A stretch of 64,000 nucleotides of DNA from Streptomyces albospinus. GTDB lineage: Bacteria; Actinomycetota; Actinomycetes; Streptomycetales; Streptomycetaceae. The first letter of the stretch is position 1; the number at the start of each line of letters is the position of its first letter. The position numbers and the translations under genes are program-made. The stretch lies in the NCBI RefSeq assembly GCF_014648695.1, contig NZ_BMRP01000021.1, positions 34,754 through 98,753 on the forward strand. Reading direction: 5' to 3'. The notes beneath the pieces were generated by a model that ran no database searches, was not told the DNA's origin, and was given only the letters and a program-made list of their open reading frames with translations. Positions 1 through 6,741 of the stretch are shown here, piece after piece.

Positions 1-629
1 CCGCCATCGTGCGGGCCACGGACGACGAGCGGCTGCTGCTCGATGCGCTTCTGGAGAATCTGCACCGGGCTCAGCTCAACCCGCTGGAAGAGGCCGCCGC
101 CTACGACCAGTTGCTGAAGGACTTCAAGTGCACGCATGACGAGCTGGCCGACCGGATCGGACGTTCGCGTCCGCAGGTCTCCAACACGCTGCGGCTGCTG
201 AAGCTGTCGCCGGCCGTGCAGAAGCGGCTCGCGGCAGGGGTGCTCTCCGCGGGACATGCTCGTGCCCTGCTGTCTCTGGAGGACTCGGAAGAGCAGGACC
301 AGCTCGCGCGCCGGATCGTGGCGGAGGGGCTGTCGGTCCGCTCGGTCGAGGAGATCGTGACGCTCATGGGCTCGGACCCGAAGGGCGCGAGCAAGGCGAA
401 GGGGCCGCGGGCAGGCGCCCGGGTGTCTCCCGCGCTCACCGGTCTTGCCTCTCGGCTGTCCGATCGCTTCGAGACCCGAGTGAAGGTCGACCTCGGCCAG
501 AAGAAGGGAAAGATCGTCGTCGAGTTTGCCTCGATGGACGATCTGGAGCGGATCCTCGGCACCCTCGCCCCCGGTGAGGGACCGGTACTGGGAAAGTCGC
601 TGTCCGAGGAGAGCGACGAAGAAGAGTGA
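1..629 (+). CDS. parB: Chromosome partitioning protein ParB (3' part)
   Basis: Only the last 208 codons are visible; the frame is open to the window edge (first full codon at base 3), so the N-terminal CTPase/ParB box is outside. ParB binds parS sites, loads as a CTP-dependent clamp and, with ParA, segregates chromosomes during sporulation. The visible part begins in the conserved stretch ENLHRAQLNPLEEAAAY, followed by the helix-turn-helix that reads parS (DELADRIGRSRPQVSNTLRLLKL) and a C-terminal dimerisation domain ending in an acidic DEEE tail. The many exact parS sites downstream fit this identity. A strong hairpin follows the stop. Confidence 0.97.
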   Translation, partial: AIVRATDDERLLLDALLENLHRAQLNPLEEAAAYDQLLKDFKCTHDELADRIGRSRPQVSNTLRLLKLSPAVQKRLAAGVLSAGHARALLSLEDSEEQDQLARRIVAEGLSVRSVEEIVTLMGSDPKGASKAKGPRAGARVSPALTGLASRLSDRFETRVKVDLGQKKGKIVVEFASMDDLERILGTLAPGEGPVLGKSLSEESDEEE

Positions 630-647
630 GCTGATCCGTTCGGCTCC

Positions 648-693
648 AGGGCGGGCCGTGTTCCGGAGTGGATACCGGAACACGGCCCGCCCT
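648..693 (+). terminator. Rho-independent-type terminator after parB
   Basis: Perfect 19-bp inverted repeat (arms 648-666 and 675-693) with an 8-nt loop, followed by a short T-rich run (TTGCTTT). It starts 19 bases after the parB stop and probably ends the parAB transcript. Confidence 0.85.
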
Positions 694-791
694 TTGCTTT
701 CCGGCAGTACCCGTGCCCGTAAAGGGTAGATACGATGCGATCGGGTATGGCACGCATCCACGTGGAGAGACCTCACACCGAGGAGAGGGCC

Positions 792-1049
792 ATGCGATCA
801 GTGAGCCGCACCGGACTGCTGGCGGCGGGATTCGGCCTCGCAGCCATCGGAGGGTTCGTTGGTGGTCTGCTCAGGGAGCAGGCGGCGCTGAGCGCGCTGC
901 GTGGTGCGGCAGGCGAGGGAAGCGAGGACCTGGTTCCATGGGCCGTCGGCTCGTACCGCTTACGCTGGACAACCTTCCAGATCTCCCAAAACGCTGCCGC
1001 GCCTGCGTCTTCTGGGAGCTCGACCCCGTCAGCGGCGAAGCCGCGGTAA
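792..1049 (+). CDS. Possible small membrane protein overlapping the GNAT gene
   Basis: An 85-codon frame starts at ATG 792 behind a good ribosome site (AGGAGAGG). The product begins MRSVSRTGLLAAGFGLAAIGGFVGGLL, a plausible single membrane helix or signal anchor, and its first 50 codons have Streptomyces-like third positions. It runs 112 nt into the GNAT gene (start 938) in another frame, and the overlapping part contains a rare TTA codon (960-962), which would make it dependent on the bldA tRNA. Either this is a real small protein whose C-terminus overlaps the next gene, or the GNAT reading starts elsewhere. No family is recognised. Confidence 0.4.
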   Translation: MRSVSRTGLLAAGFGLAAIGGFVGGLLREQAALSALRGAAGEGSEDLVPWAVGSYRLRWTTFQISQNAAAPASSGSSTPSAAKPR

Positions 1050-1555
1050 AGGCGGGTCGGCCGGAGCTGGAGAAGGAAGCCTGGATCTCGGCGGTACTCC
1101 TGGAGTGGGGGTCCTGCGGGCGCGTCGTCTATGTCGATGAGGTGCCGGCGGGGTTCGTCATGTATGCCCCGCCGGCGTATGTGCCGCGCTCTCTGGCCTT
1201 CCCCACCAGTCCGGTGTCGCCGGACGCCGTGCAACTGCTGACGGCGTGGCTGACGCCCGGTTACCAGGGGCAAGGGCTGGGCCGGGTGATGGTGCAGACG
1301 GTTGCCAAGGATCTGATTCAGCGCGGCTTCAAGGCCATTGAGGCGTTCGGCGATGCCCGCTGGACCGAACCGGCCTGTGTGCTGCCCGCCGATCATCTCC
1401 TCGCAGTGGGCTTCAAGACGGTCCGCCCCCATCACCGCTTTCCGCGGCTGCGGCTCGAACTGCGGACCACGATCTCGTGGAAGGAAGATGTGGAGCTGGC
1501 GTTGGACCGTCTGCTCGGTGCGGTCCAGAAGGAGCCTGCCCTCCGGCCGCTCTGA
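938..1555 (+). CDS. GNAT family N-acetyltransferase
   Basis: The 205-aa product starts MGRRLVPLTLDNLPDLP; the frame is open further upstream but the upstream translation looks non-coding, so ATG 938 is preferred. The acetyl-CoA binding loop of the GNAT fold is seen in GYQGQGLGRVMV (Q-x-x-G-x-G). The substrate is unknown. A gene of this type sits between parB and trxA in other Streptomyces. It converges with trxA, and the 87-bp gap is almost entirely a long hairpin carrying two parS sites. I am confident about the fold but not the reaction. Confidence 0.85.
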   Translation: MGRRLVPLTLDNLPDLPKRCRACVFWELDPVSGEAAVKAGRPELEKEAWISAVLLEWGSCGRVVYVDEVPAGFVMYAPPAYVPRSLAFPTSPVSPDAVQLLTAWLTPGYQGQGLGRVMVQTVAKDLIQRGFKAIEAFGDARWTEPACVLPADHLLAVGFKTVRPHHRFPRLRLELRTTISWKEDVELALDRLLGAVQKEPALRPL

Positions 1556-1572
1556 GACGGTCTGAGCGTCGC

Positions 1573-1586
1573 GTTTCACGTGAAAC
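1573..1586. other. parS: parS site 1
   Basis: Exact GTTTCACGTGAAAC, the palindromic ParB site. Left outer arm of the hairpin between the GNAT gene and trxA. Confidence 0.97.
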
Positions 1587-1615
1587 AGGCCCGCCCCCAT
1601 GGAGGGGGCGGGCCT

Positions 1616-1629
1616 GTTTCACGTGAAAC
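1616..1629. other. parS: parS site 2
   Basis: Exact GTTTCACGTGAAAC. Right outer arm of the same hairpin, 29 bp after site 1. Confidence 0.97.
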
Positions 1630-1642
1630 GCGACGGCGTACC

Positions 1643-1969
1643 TCAGGCGAGGTAGTCCGCGAGGTCGCGCTCGATCGCGGCCTTCGGCTTGGCGCCGACG
1701 ATGGTCTTGACGACCTCGCCATCCTTGTAGACGTTCATGGTCGGGATGGACATGACGCCGTACTTGGCGGTGGTCGCCGGGTTCTCGTCAGTGTTCAGCT
1801 TCGCGATGACGATCTCGTCGTGCTCGGCGGCAATGGCCTCCAGGGACGGGGCGATCTGGCGGCACGGACCGCACCAGGTGGCCCAGAAGTCCACGAGGAC
1901 GGGCTTGTCGCTCTTGAGGACGACCTCTTCGAAGTTGTCGTCCGTCACGGTCACCGTGGCGCCGGCCAT
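1643..1969 (-). CDS. trxA: Thioredoxin
   Basis: A 108-aa thioredoxin, the dithiol reductant recycled by TrxB. The WCGPC active site is at residues 32-36 (FWATWCGPCRQ), and the cis-proline motif SIPT is present. I chose ATG 1969 (MAGATVTV) because an AAGGAG ribosome site precedes it; an in-frame ATG five codons upstream lacks a comparable site. It lies 73 bp downstream of trxB on the same strand and is probably co-transcribed from the SigR-type promoter upstream of trxB, as known for trxBA in S. coelicolor. Confidence 0.96.
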   Translation of the reverse strand: MAGATVTVTDDNFEEVVLKSDKPVLVDFWATWCGPCRQIAPSLEAIAAEHDEIVIAKLNTDENPATTAKYGVMSIPTMNVYKDGEVVKTIVGAKPKAAIERDLADYLA

Positions 1970-2042
1970 GGCTATCTCCTTCATGCGGTGGGTGGTGGGA
2001 AAGCTGGGAGTGGGCGGGTCAGGCGGAAGTGGTCTGCTCCGG

Positions 2043-2993
2043 CTAGGCCGTGGCCTCGCCGTCCGAGAGTGCCGCGAGGAACCGCTCGGCGTCGAGGGCG
2101 GCGGAGCAGCCGGTGCCGGCCGCGGTGATCGCCTGGCGGTAGGTGTGGTCGACAACGTCGCCGGCGGCGAAGACACCCGACAGGTTCGTACGGGTGCTGG
2201 GTGCCTCGACCTTGAGGTAGCCGTCGTCATCCAGATTCAGCTGGCCCTTGAACAGCTCGGTCCGCGGGTCGTGGCCGATCGCGATGAAGAGCCCGGTGGC
2301 CGGCAGCTCGGACGTCTCGCCGGTCTTGATGTTGCGCAGGGTCAGACCGGAGAGCTTGTTCTCGCCGTGGATCTCGGCGACCTCGCTGTCCCACACGAAC
2401 TTGATCTTCGGATCGGCGAAGGCACGATCCTGCATCGCCTTGCTGGCCCGCAGAGCATCGCGGCGGTGGACGACCGTGACGGACTTGGCGAAGCGTGAGA
2501 GGAAGGTGGCCTCCTCCATCGCGGTGTCGCCGCCGCCGATGACGGCGATGTCGTGGTCCTTGAAGAAGAACCCGTCGCAGGTCGCGCACCAGGAGACGCC
2601 GCGGCCGGACAGCTCGTCCTCACGGGGCAGACCGAGCTTGCGGTGCTGGGAGCCGGTGGTGACGATGACCGCCTTGGCGCGGTGCACCGTGCCCGCGGTG
2701 TCGGTGACGGTCTTGATCTCCTCGGAGAGGTCGACCGAGACGATGTCGTCCGGCACAAGCTCGGCGCCGAAGCGCTCGGCCTGGGCGCGCATGTTGTCCA
2801 TCAGGTCCGGCCCCATGATGCCGTCGCGGAAGCCGGGGAAGTTCTCCACGTCGGTGGTGTTCATCAAGGCACCGCCGGCGGTGACGGCGCCTTCGAAGAC
2901 CAGAGGGTTCAGGGACGCGCGGGCGGTGTAGAGCGCTGCGGTATATCCCGCGGGCCCGGAGCCGATGATGATCACGTTGCGGACGTCGCTCAC
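2043..2993 (-). CDS. trxB: Thioredoxin-disulfide reductase
   Basis: A 316-aa NADPH-dependent flavoprotein that reduces thioredoxin. The N-terminal FAD site GSGPAG (residues 11-16), redox-active CATC (136-139), NADPH motif GGGDTA (153-158) and C-terminal FAD motif GVFAAGDV are all present; length is normal for the low-molecular-weight bacterial enzyme. First gene of a trxB-trxA operon and downstream of the anti-sigma/sigma pair. A SigR-type promoter at 3053-3078 indicates induction by disulfide stress. Confidence 0.97.
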   Translation of the reverse strand: MSDVRNVIIIGSGPAGYTAALYTARASLNPLVFEGAVTAGGALMNTTDVENFPGFRDGIMGPDLMDNMRAQAERFGAELVPDDIVSVDLSEEIKTVTDTAGTVHRAKAVIVTTGSQHRKLGLPREDELSGRGVSWCATCDGFFFKDHDIAVIGGGDTAMEEATFLSRFAKSVTVVHRRDALRASKAMQDRAFADPKIKFVWDSEVAEIHGENKLSGLTLRNIKTGETSELPATGLFIAIGHDPRTELFKGQLNLDDDGYLKVEAPSTRTNLSGVFAAGDVVDHTYRQAITAAGTGCSAALDAERFLAALSDGEATA

Positions 2994-3052
2994 GGGTGTC
3001 TTCCTTGTCTCTGCCGACGGCTTGCTGGGGTCTCGGAACTCTCACCCCACCC

Positions 3053-3078
3053 AACGGATCCTAAGGGGCGAGCATTCC
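3053..3078 (-). promoter_or_regulatory. SigR-type promoter for trxBA
   Basis: On the minus strand the sequence reads GGAAT (3078-3074), 18 bases, GTT (3055-3053). This is the GGAAT-N18-GTT consensus of the thiol-stress sigma factor SigR, which drives trxBA in S. coelicolor. It ends 59 bases before the trxB start. Confidence 0.8.
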
Positions 3079-3106
3079 CGGAGTGCCACAGCGCACATCC
3101 CGTATC

Positions 3107-4027
3107 TCAGTCTCGCTGATACGAGTGGGTCAGCAGGACCTTCCCGGGTGCCGGCGGCGTGGCCGAGACGCACGAGGCAGTGACGACATAGGCGGAGACG
3201 CTCTTGGGGTCGGAAGGATGCGGCAGCACCACGAGGAAGGCGTCCTTGCCCTCGTACGTGCTGCGGCTCGATGCCAGCGGGGCCTCGGGACGTCCGATGC
3301 CCACACGCACACACGACGGGACGGTGTTGGTCCCGCCGAGCAGCGGTGTCTGGGGAGAGCTGCGGGTCCCGATGTCCGGCACTTTGTGCGACTGCGTGGA
3401 CGTGAGCAGTTCGTGGACGTGTGTCTCGAGCGATGCGGCGGTCAGCCCGCCGGAACCACCCGCGGCGGCCGGGGGCGCGCTGTGCTGATTGCCGGCCTGA
3501 GTGCCGTCGGTGAGGGTGCTCTGCATCAAGAGGCCGCCGATGCCGAACACCGCTGCCGCCGCCGCGGTGCCGAGCAGCACCCGAGGCCAGAGCCGCGAGC
3601 GCGCCGGACGTCGCGGTGCCTGACGGCCCGGCCCGGAGGCGCCACGGGGTTGGCCGGCCGGCCGGGCGGGCGGTGCTTCGCGTCGGGGGGCTTCCGTGGT
3701 GGTTTCACGTGAAACGGCGACGGCGGCGTTCGGTGTTTCACGTGAAACGAACGACTCGGACGCTGCAGCGGTGGAGTCGAGCAAGGCCTCGGCTGCAAGG
3801 GCCGCATCGATGCGGCCGGCGACATCGGCAGGCATCCGCATCGGCCCGGGGAGTGTGCCGAGCAGCCCCCGGATTTCCTCCAGGGAGGCATGGACGTCGT
3901 CGCACAGCGGGCAGGTCGCGAGGTGGTCGCGTAGATCCGCGGTGCGAGAGGGGGACAGCAGTCCATCCGTGAGATCGGAGATCTCGGAGACCTCCGGGTG
4001 CTCACCTGTGCCGGTCGTCGACGTCAC
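3107..4027 (-). CDS. Zinc-finger anti-sigma factor with two parS sites inside its coding sequence
   Basis: A 306-aa membrane anti-sigma factor. The N-terminus has the zinc-binding H-x3-C-x2-C of ZAS proteins (H35, C39, C42 in DHLATCPLC). A charged, Pro/Arg-rich linker leads to one membrane helix (about 149-168) and an extracytoplasmic C-terminal domain. The GTG start overlaps the sigma factor stop by 4 bp (GTGA), implying translational coupling. Its place between sigM and trxB parallels rsmA (Rv3912) of M. tuberculosis. Two parS sites encode the repeated residues VSRET (94-98 and 105-109) in the linker, where sequence is unconstrained. Confidence 0.85.
   Translation of the reverse strand: MTSTTGTGEHPEVSEISDLTDGLLSPSRTADLRDHLATCPLCDDVHASLEEIRGLLGTLPGPMRMPADVAGRIDAALAAEALLDSTAAASESFVSRETPNAAVAVSRETTTEAPRREAPPARPAGQPRGASGPGRQAPRRPARSRLWPRVLLGTAAAAAVFGIGGLLMQSTLTDGTQAGNQHSAPPAAAGGSGGLTAASLETHVHELLTSTQSHKVPDIGTRSSPQTPLLGGTNTVPSCVRVGIGRPEAPLASSRSTYEGKDAFLVVLPHPSDPKSVSAYVVTASCVSATPPAPGKVLLTHSYQRD
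3702..3715. other. parS: parS site 3 (intragenic)
   Basis: Exact GTTTCACGTGAAAC inside the anti-sigma gene; read on the minus strand it encodes VSRET. Confidence 0.97.
3735..3748. other. parS: parS site 4 (intragenic)
   Basis: Exact GTTTCACGTGAAAC, 33 bp (11 codons) from site 3 and in the same codon phase, again encoding VSRET. Confidence 0.97.
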
Positions 4028-4719
4028 GCTCGCCCACCTCCGCCCTTCACGGCACCTGTTCCCTTCGGCCCTGCCGTCGGTGGGACGGATGTCCCCTGCG
4101 CCCGGTTCCTTCCCCCGCTCGCGGGATTGCTATCCCCGCCATCGCCGCGCAGATGGGTGACCAATGGCAAGAGCCGTGCACGGCCCCGTGCGCAGCGGCT
4201 TTTCACGGTTCCGGTCGGGACATCGAGGATTGCGGCGGCCTCCGCGACCGGGTAACCCTGCATATCGACGAGGACGAGAGCGGCACGCTGTTCCTCGGGG
4301 AGTGTGCGCAGCGCGATGAGCAGTTCGCGGTGCAGGTCTTGGCGTTCAGCAGGGAGCGCCGCGGATTCCTCGGGTTCGAGAAGCTGCTCCAGCCGCTCGG
4401 TTTCGGCGACGGGTGAGGTGCGGCGGGAGGCTGCCTTGCGGGCCCGGTCCAGACAGGCGTTGACCGTGATGCGGTGCAGCCAGGTCGTCACGGCTGACTG
4501 GCCGCGGAACGAGTGAGCGGCACGATAGGCGGAGACCAGGGCGTCCTGCACGGCGTCTGCCGCCTCTTCGCGATCACTGAGCGTCCGTAAGGCCACCGCC
4601 CAGAGCCGGTCGCGGTGGCGCCGGACGATCTCCCCGAAGGCATCGGGGTCGCCCTTTACGTGCAGCGCAAGGAGATCGGCGTCGGTTGGTGTCGAAGCCT
4701 CGTCGCTGTCGGTGGACAC
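4024..4719 (-). CDS. sigM: ECF RNA polymerase sigma factor, SigM-like
   Basis: With GTG 4719 as start (GGGGGG upstream as ribosome site) the product has 231 aa. Region 2 lies at about residues 20-90 (LLALHVKGDPDAFGEIVRRHRDRLW; TTWLHRITVNACLDRAR) and region 4 at about 130-185 (LPEEQRAALVLVDMQGYPVAEAAAILDVPTGTVKSRCARGR). The frame stays open upstream to 4905 but without sigma-like sequence. Its stop overlaps the start of the anti-sigma gene, so the two are co-expressed. Gene order with trxBA, murJ and pcnA matches the sigM locus of M. tuberculosis, and the name rests on that synteny. Confidence 0.88.
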   Translation of the reverse strand: MSTDSDEASTPTDADLLALHVKGDPDAFGEIVRRHRDRLWAVALRTLSDREEAADAVQDALVSAYRAAHSFRGQSAVTTWLHRITVNACLDRARKAASRRTSPVAETERLEQLLEPEESAALPAERQDLHRELLIALRTLPEEQRAALVLVDMQGYPVAEAAAILDVPTGTVKSRCARGRARLLPLVTHLRGDGGDSNPASGGRNRAQGTSVPPTAGPKGTGAVKGGGGRA

Positions 4720-4912
4720 GGGCCCCCCGGCCGTAGCTGCCTGATCTCGGTCCCATTGAAGCCCGCCGGGTCGGGAAAGTAAATGCCGGCGAAATGCGGC
4801 GCTCCGACCGCTGTGGGCCAGTCGTATGCCGGTGGGCATGGATGCGGGGTTCCGGCCGGCTGCCCGGCCGGAACCCCGGCTTGCTTGCGGACGGTGCCTC
4901 TGCACCGTGCCC

Positions 4913-6634
4913 TCAGCTGGTGAAGGAAACCTCCGTCACGCCCTGCTTGTAACCAGCCTCGCTGTACTGGTCGCCCGGCGAGTTGGGCAGCGCGGTGAAC
5001 CAGACGAGGACATAGCGGGCCGTTGCCGGCGTCTTGAGACTGACCTTTGCGGTGGTTCCCGAGGTCTCGGCCGTACCGAGCTTGTGCATCGAACTCAACG
5101 GCTCGGACGGCGAGAGGGAATTGGCTGCGTAGAGCGTCACCGTCGTGTGGTTTCCGCCGTAGTGCAGCCCGATCGAAGCGCTGCTTATCTGCTGCTTCGA
5201 GCCGAGGTCGTAGACCAGGCCGACGCCCTGCTTGAAGGCCGGGTTGAGGTCGGGGCCTTCCCGGTAGCTCATGGTGCGCCAGTACGTGCTGGGGTCCCCG
5301 TCGTAGGTGTTCTTCGCCTGCTCGGGGTGCTGCGGCTTACCGTCGGGGTAGTACTCCGAGGCGTCCATGATCTTGATCGGCTTGCCGGTCGGCTTCTTGG
5401 CCGAGCCGCTGCTGGTCTGCGAGTTGCCCGGGTTCTCCTGGTCGGTCTCACGCTTCAGGAGGGTGTCTGCCAGCTGCCAACTGCCCAGGCCCAGCGCCGC
5501 GATGAGCAGCGCGGAGACGGACCACTTCAGCGCCTTGCCGGTACGGCTCTGGAGCGGGGGCGGCGGCGTGGCGATCGCCTGCGTCGGCCGGCCGGACTGG
5601 CCGCTGCGGGCCGACGACTGGCCGTACGCGCCCTGCCGATGGCCGTTGCGCGGGTACGGCGGCGGGGTGGAGAACGCGGTCTCGGGAGGCCGGATGCGGG
5701 GCATCGCGGCAACGGCCTTGGCCAGTTCCTCCGGGGTGGTGCACGGCTGCTCCTGGCGCGAGGCCGTGGCACCGTCGTTGTTCACCGCGCGCATGGCGAG
5801 CTCGGACAGCCCGCGGTGAACTCCTGCGCGCACCTGGTCGGGCGCGATCAGCCCGACGCCCTTCGGCAGGCCGGTGAGGCCGTAGGCGTCGTTCTCGTAC
5901 GGCCAGCGCTGGGTCAGGGCGGCGTACAGCAGGGCGCCGATCGCCTCCGTGTCCGTGCGCTGTGGGTGTTCGCAGGTGATGCCGCGCAGTGCCGCCATGA
6001 CCGCGAGGCCGCGGATGCGGTACTGCCCGGACTCCGTGCGCAGCACCGAGCTCGGCGTGAGCCGCAGATGCGCCAGGCCTTCGCGGTGCGCGGCGGCCAT
6101 GGCCTGGGAGACCTGGCTGACGAGCTGGTAGGCGTCGTGCGCTTCAAGCGGGCCGGAGGCGAGGACGGTCGTCAGCTCGGTGGCGTCCGGCAGCCACTCA
6201 TGGACGACGTAGACGAGATCGTTCTCCTCGACGGCGTCGAGGACCTGTACGAACCGGGGGTCACCGAGGAGCGCGGAGGACCGGGCTGCCGAGAGCACGG
6301 GACGGGCCCGCGGATGGTCGGCGGGCAGGACATGCACACCGACTGCTCGGCGCAGTTTTTCGTCGACCGCTCGCCAGCTGCTGAATCCGTCCAGACGGGT
6401 GACGCACTCCTCGAGGCGATAGCGTCTCGCGAGCTTGTGGCCGCTGTGCAGTTCCGGTGGCTTGGAATCGGTTGTCGCGGCGCCCTTTTCATCGGTGCGC
6501 GCGGCGTCTTGTTCCTTGCCGGATACCTTCTCGGCCTCCGCGCCGTCGCTCGTGGCCTGACCCGCCTGGGCGGTCAGCGGCTCCTCGCCGCTCGTGTCGG
6601 CCACGTCGACGGCAGCCGTGCTCCGTTCCGCCAC
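4913..6634 (-). CDS. Membrane pseudokinase with extracellular discoidin-like domain
   Basis: A 573-aa protein from GTG 6634 (preceded by GGAGGCAGGAACG). Residues about 65-310 have the shape of a Ser/Thr protein kinase, but the catalytic loop reads HLRLTPSSV (189-197) instead of HRDLKPxN, and the DFG position reads GLA (209-211), so catalysis is unlikely. A membrane helix follows (about 370-388), then a C-terminal domain of about 145 aa resembling a discoidin/galactose-binding fold. It lies 107 bp downstream of murJ. In mycobacteria the equivalent pseudokinase is fused to MviN/MurJ and recruits the FHA protein FhaA; here it is a separate gene. It probably tunes peptidoglycan precursor export. 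Confidence 0.85.
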   Translation of the reverse strand: MAERSTAAVDVADTSGEEPLTAQAGQATSDGAEAEKVSGKEQDAARTDEKGAATTDSKPPELHSGHKLARRYRLEECVTRLDGFSSWRAVDEKLRRAVGVHVLPADHPRARPVLSAARSSALLGDPRFVQVLDAVEENDLVYVVHEWLPDATELTTVLASGPLEAHDAYQLVSQVSQAMAAAHREGLAHLRLTPSSVLRTESGQYRIRGLAVMAALRGITCEHPQRTDTEAIGALLYAALTQRWPYENDAYGLTGLPKGVGLIAPDQVRAGVHRGLSELAMRAVNNDGATASRQEQPCTTPEELAKAVAAMPRIRPPETAFSTPPPYPRNGHRQGAYGQSSARSGQSGRPTQAIATPPPPLQSRTGKALKWSVSALLIAALGLGSWQLADTLLKRETDQENPGNSQTSSGSAKKPTGKPIKIMDASEYYPDGKPQHPEQAKNTYDGDPSTYWRTMSYREGPDLNPAFKQGVGLVYDLGSKQQISSASIGLHYGGNHTTVTLYAANSLSPSEPLSSMHKLGTAETSGTTAKVSLKTPATARYVLVWFTALPNSPGDQYSEAGYKQGVTEVSFTS

Positions 6635-6741
6635 CGTCGTTCCTGCCTCCCCATCCGTTGCAGGCTCAATGAGCCAAGACAATTGTGCCCACAGTCCGCC
6701 ACTATGCACGACACACGGTGGCAGCCGATGGTTGTGCTCGG

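Larger units (their letters stand above)
1567..1635. terminator. Bidirectional hairpin terminator containing two parS sites
   Basis: A perfect inverted repeat with 32-bp arms (1567-1598 and 1604-1635) and a 5-nt loop (ATGGA) lies between the convergent GNAT and trxA genes. The inner stem is the GC-rich terminator (AGGCCCGCCCCC and its complement). The outer stem is formed by two complete parS sites, 1573-1586 and 1616-1629, which pair with each other. It can serve as terminator in both directions. Confidence 0.85.
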
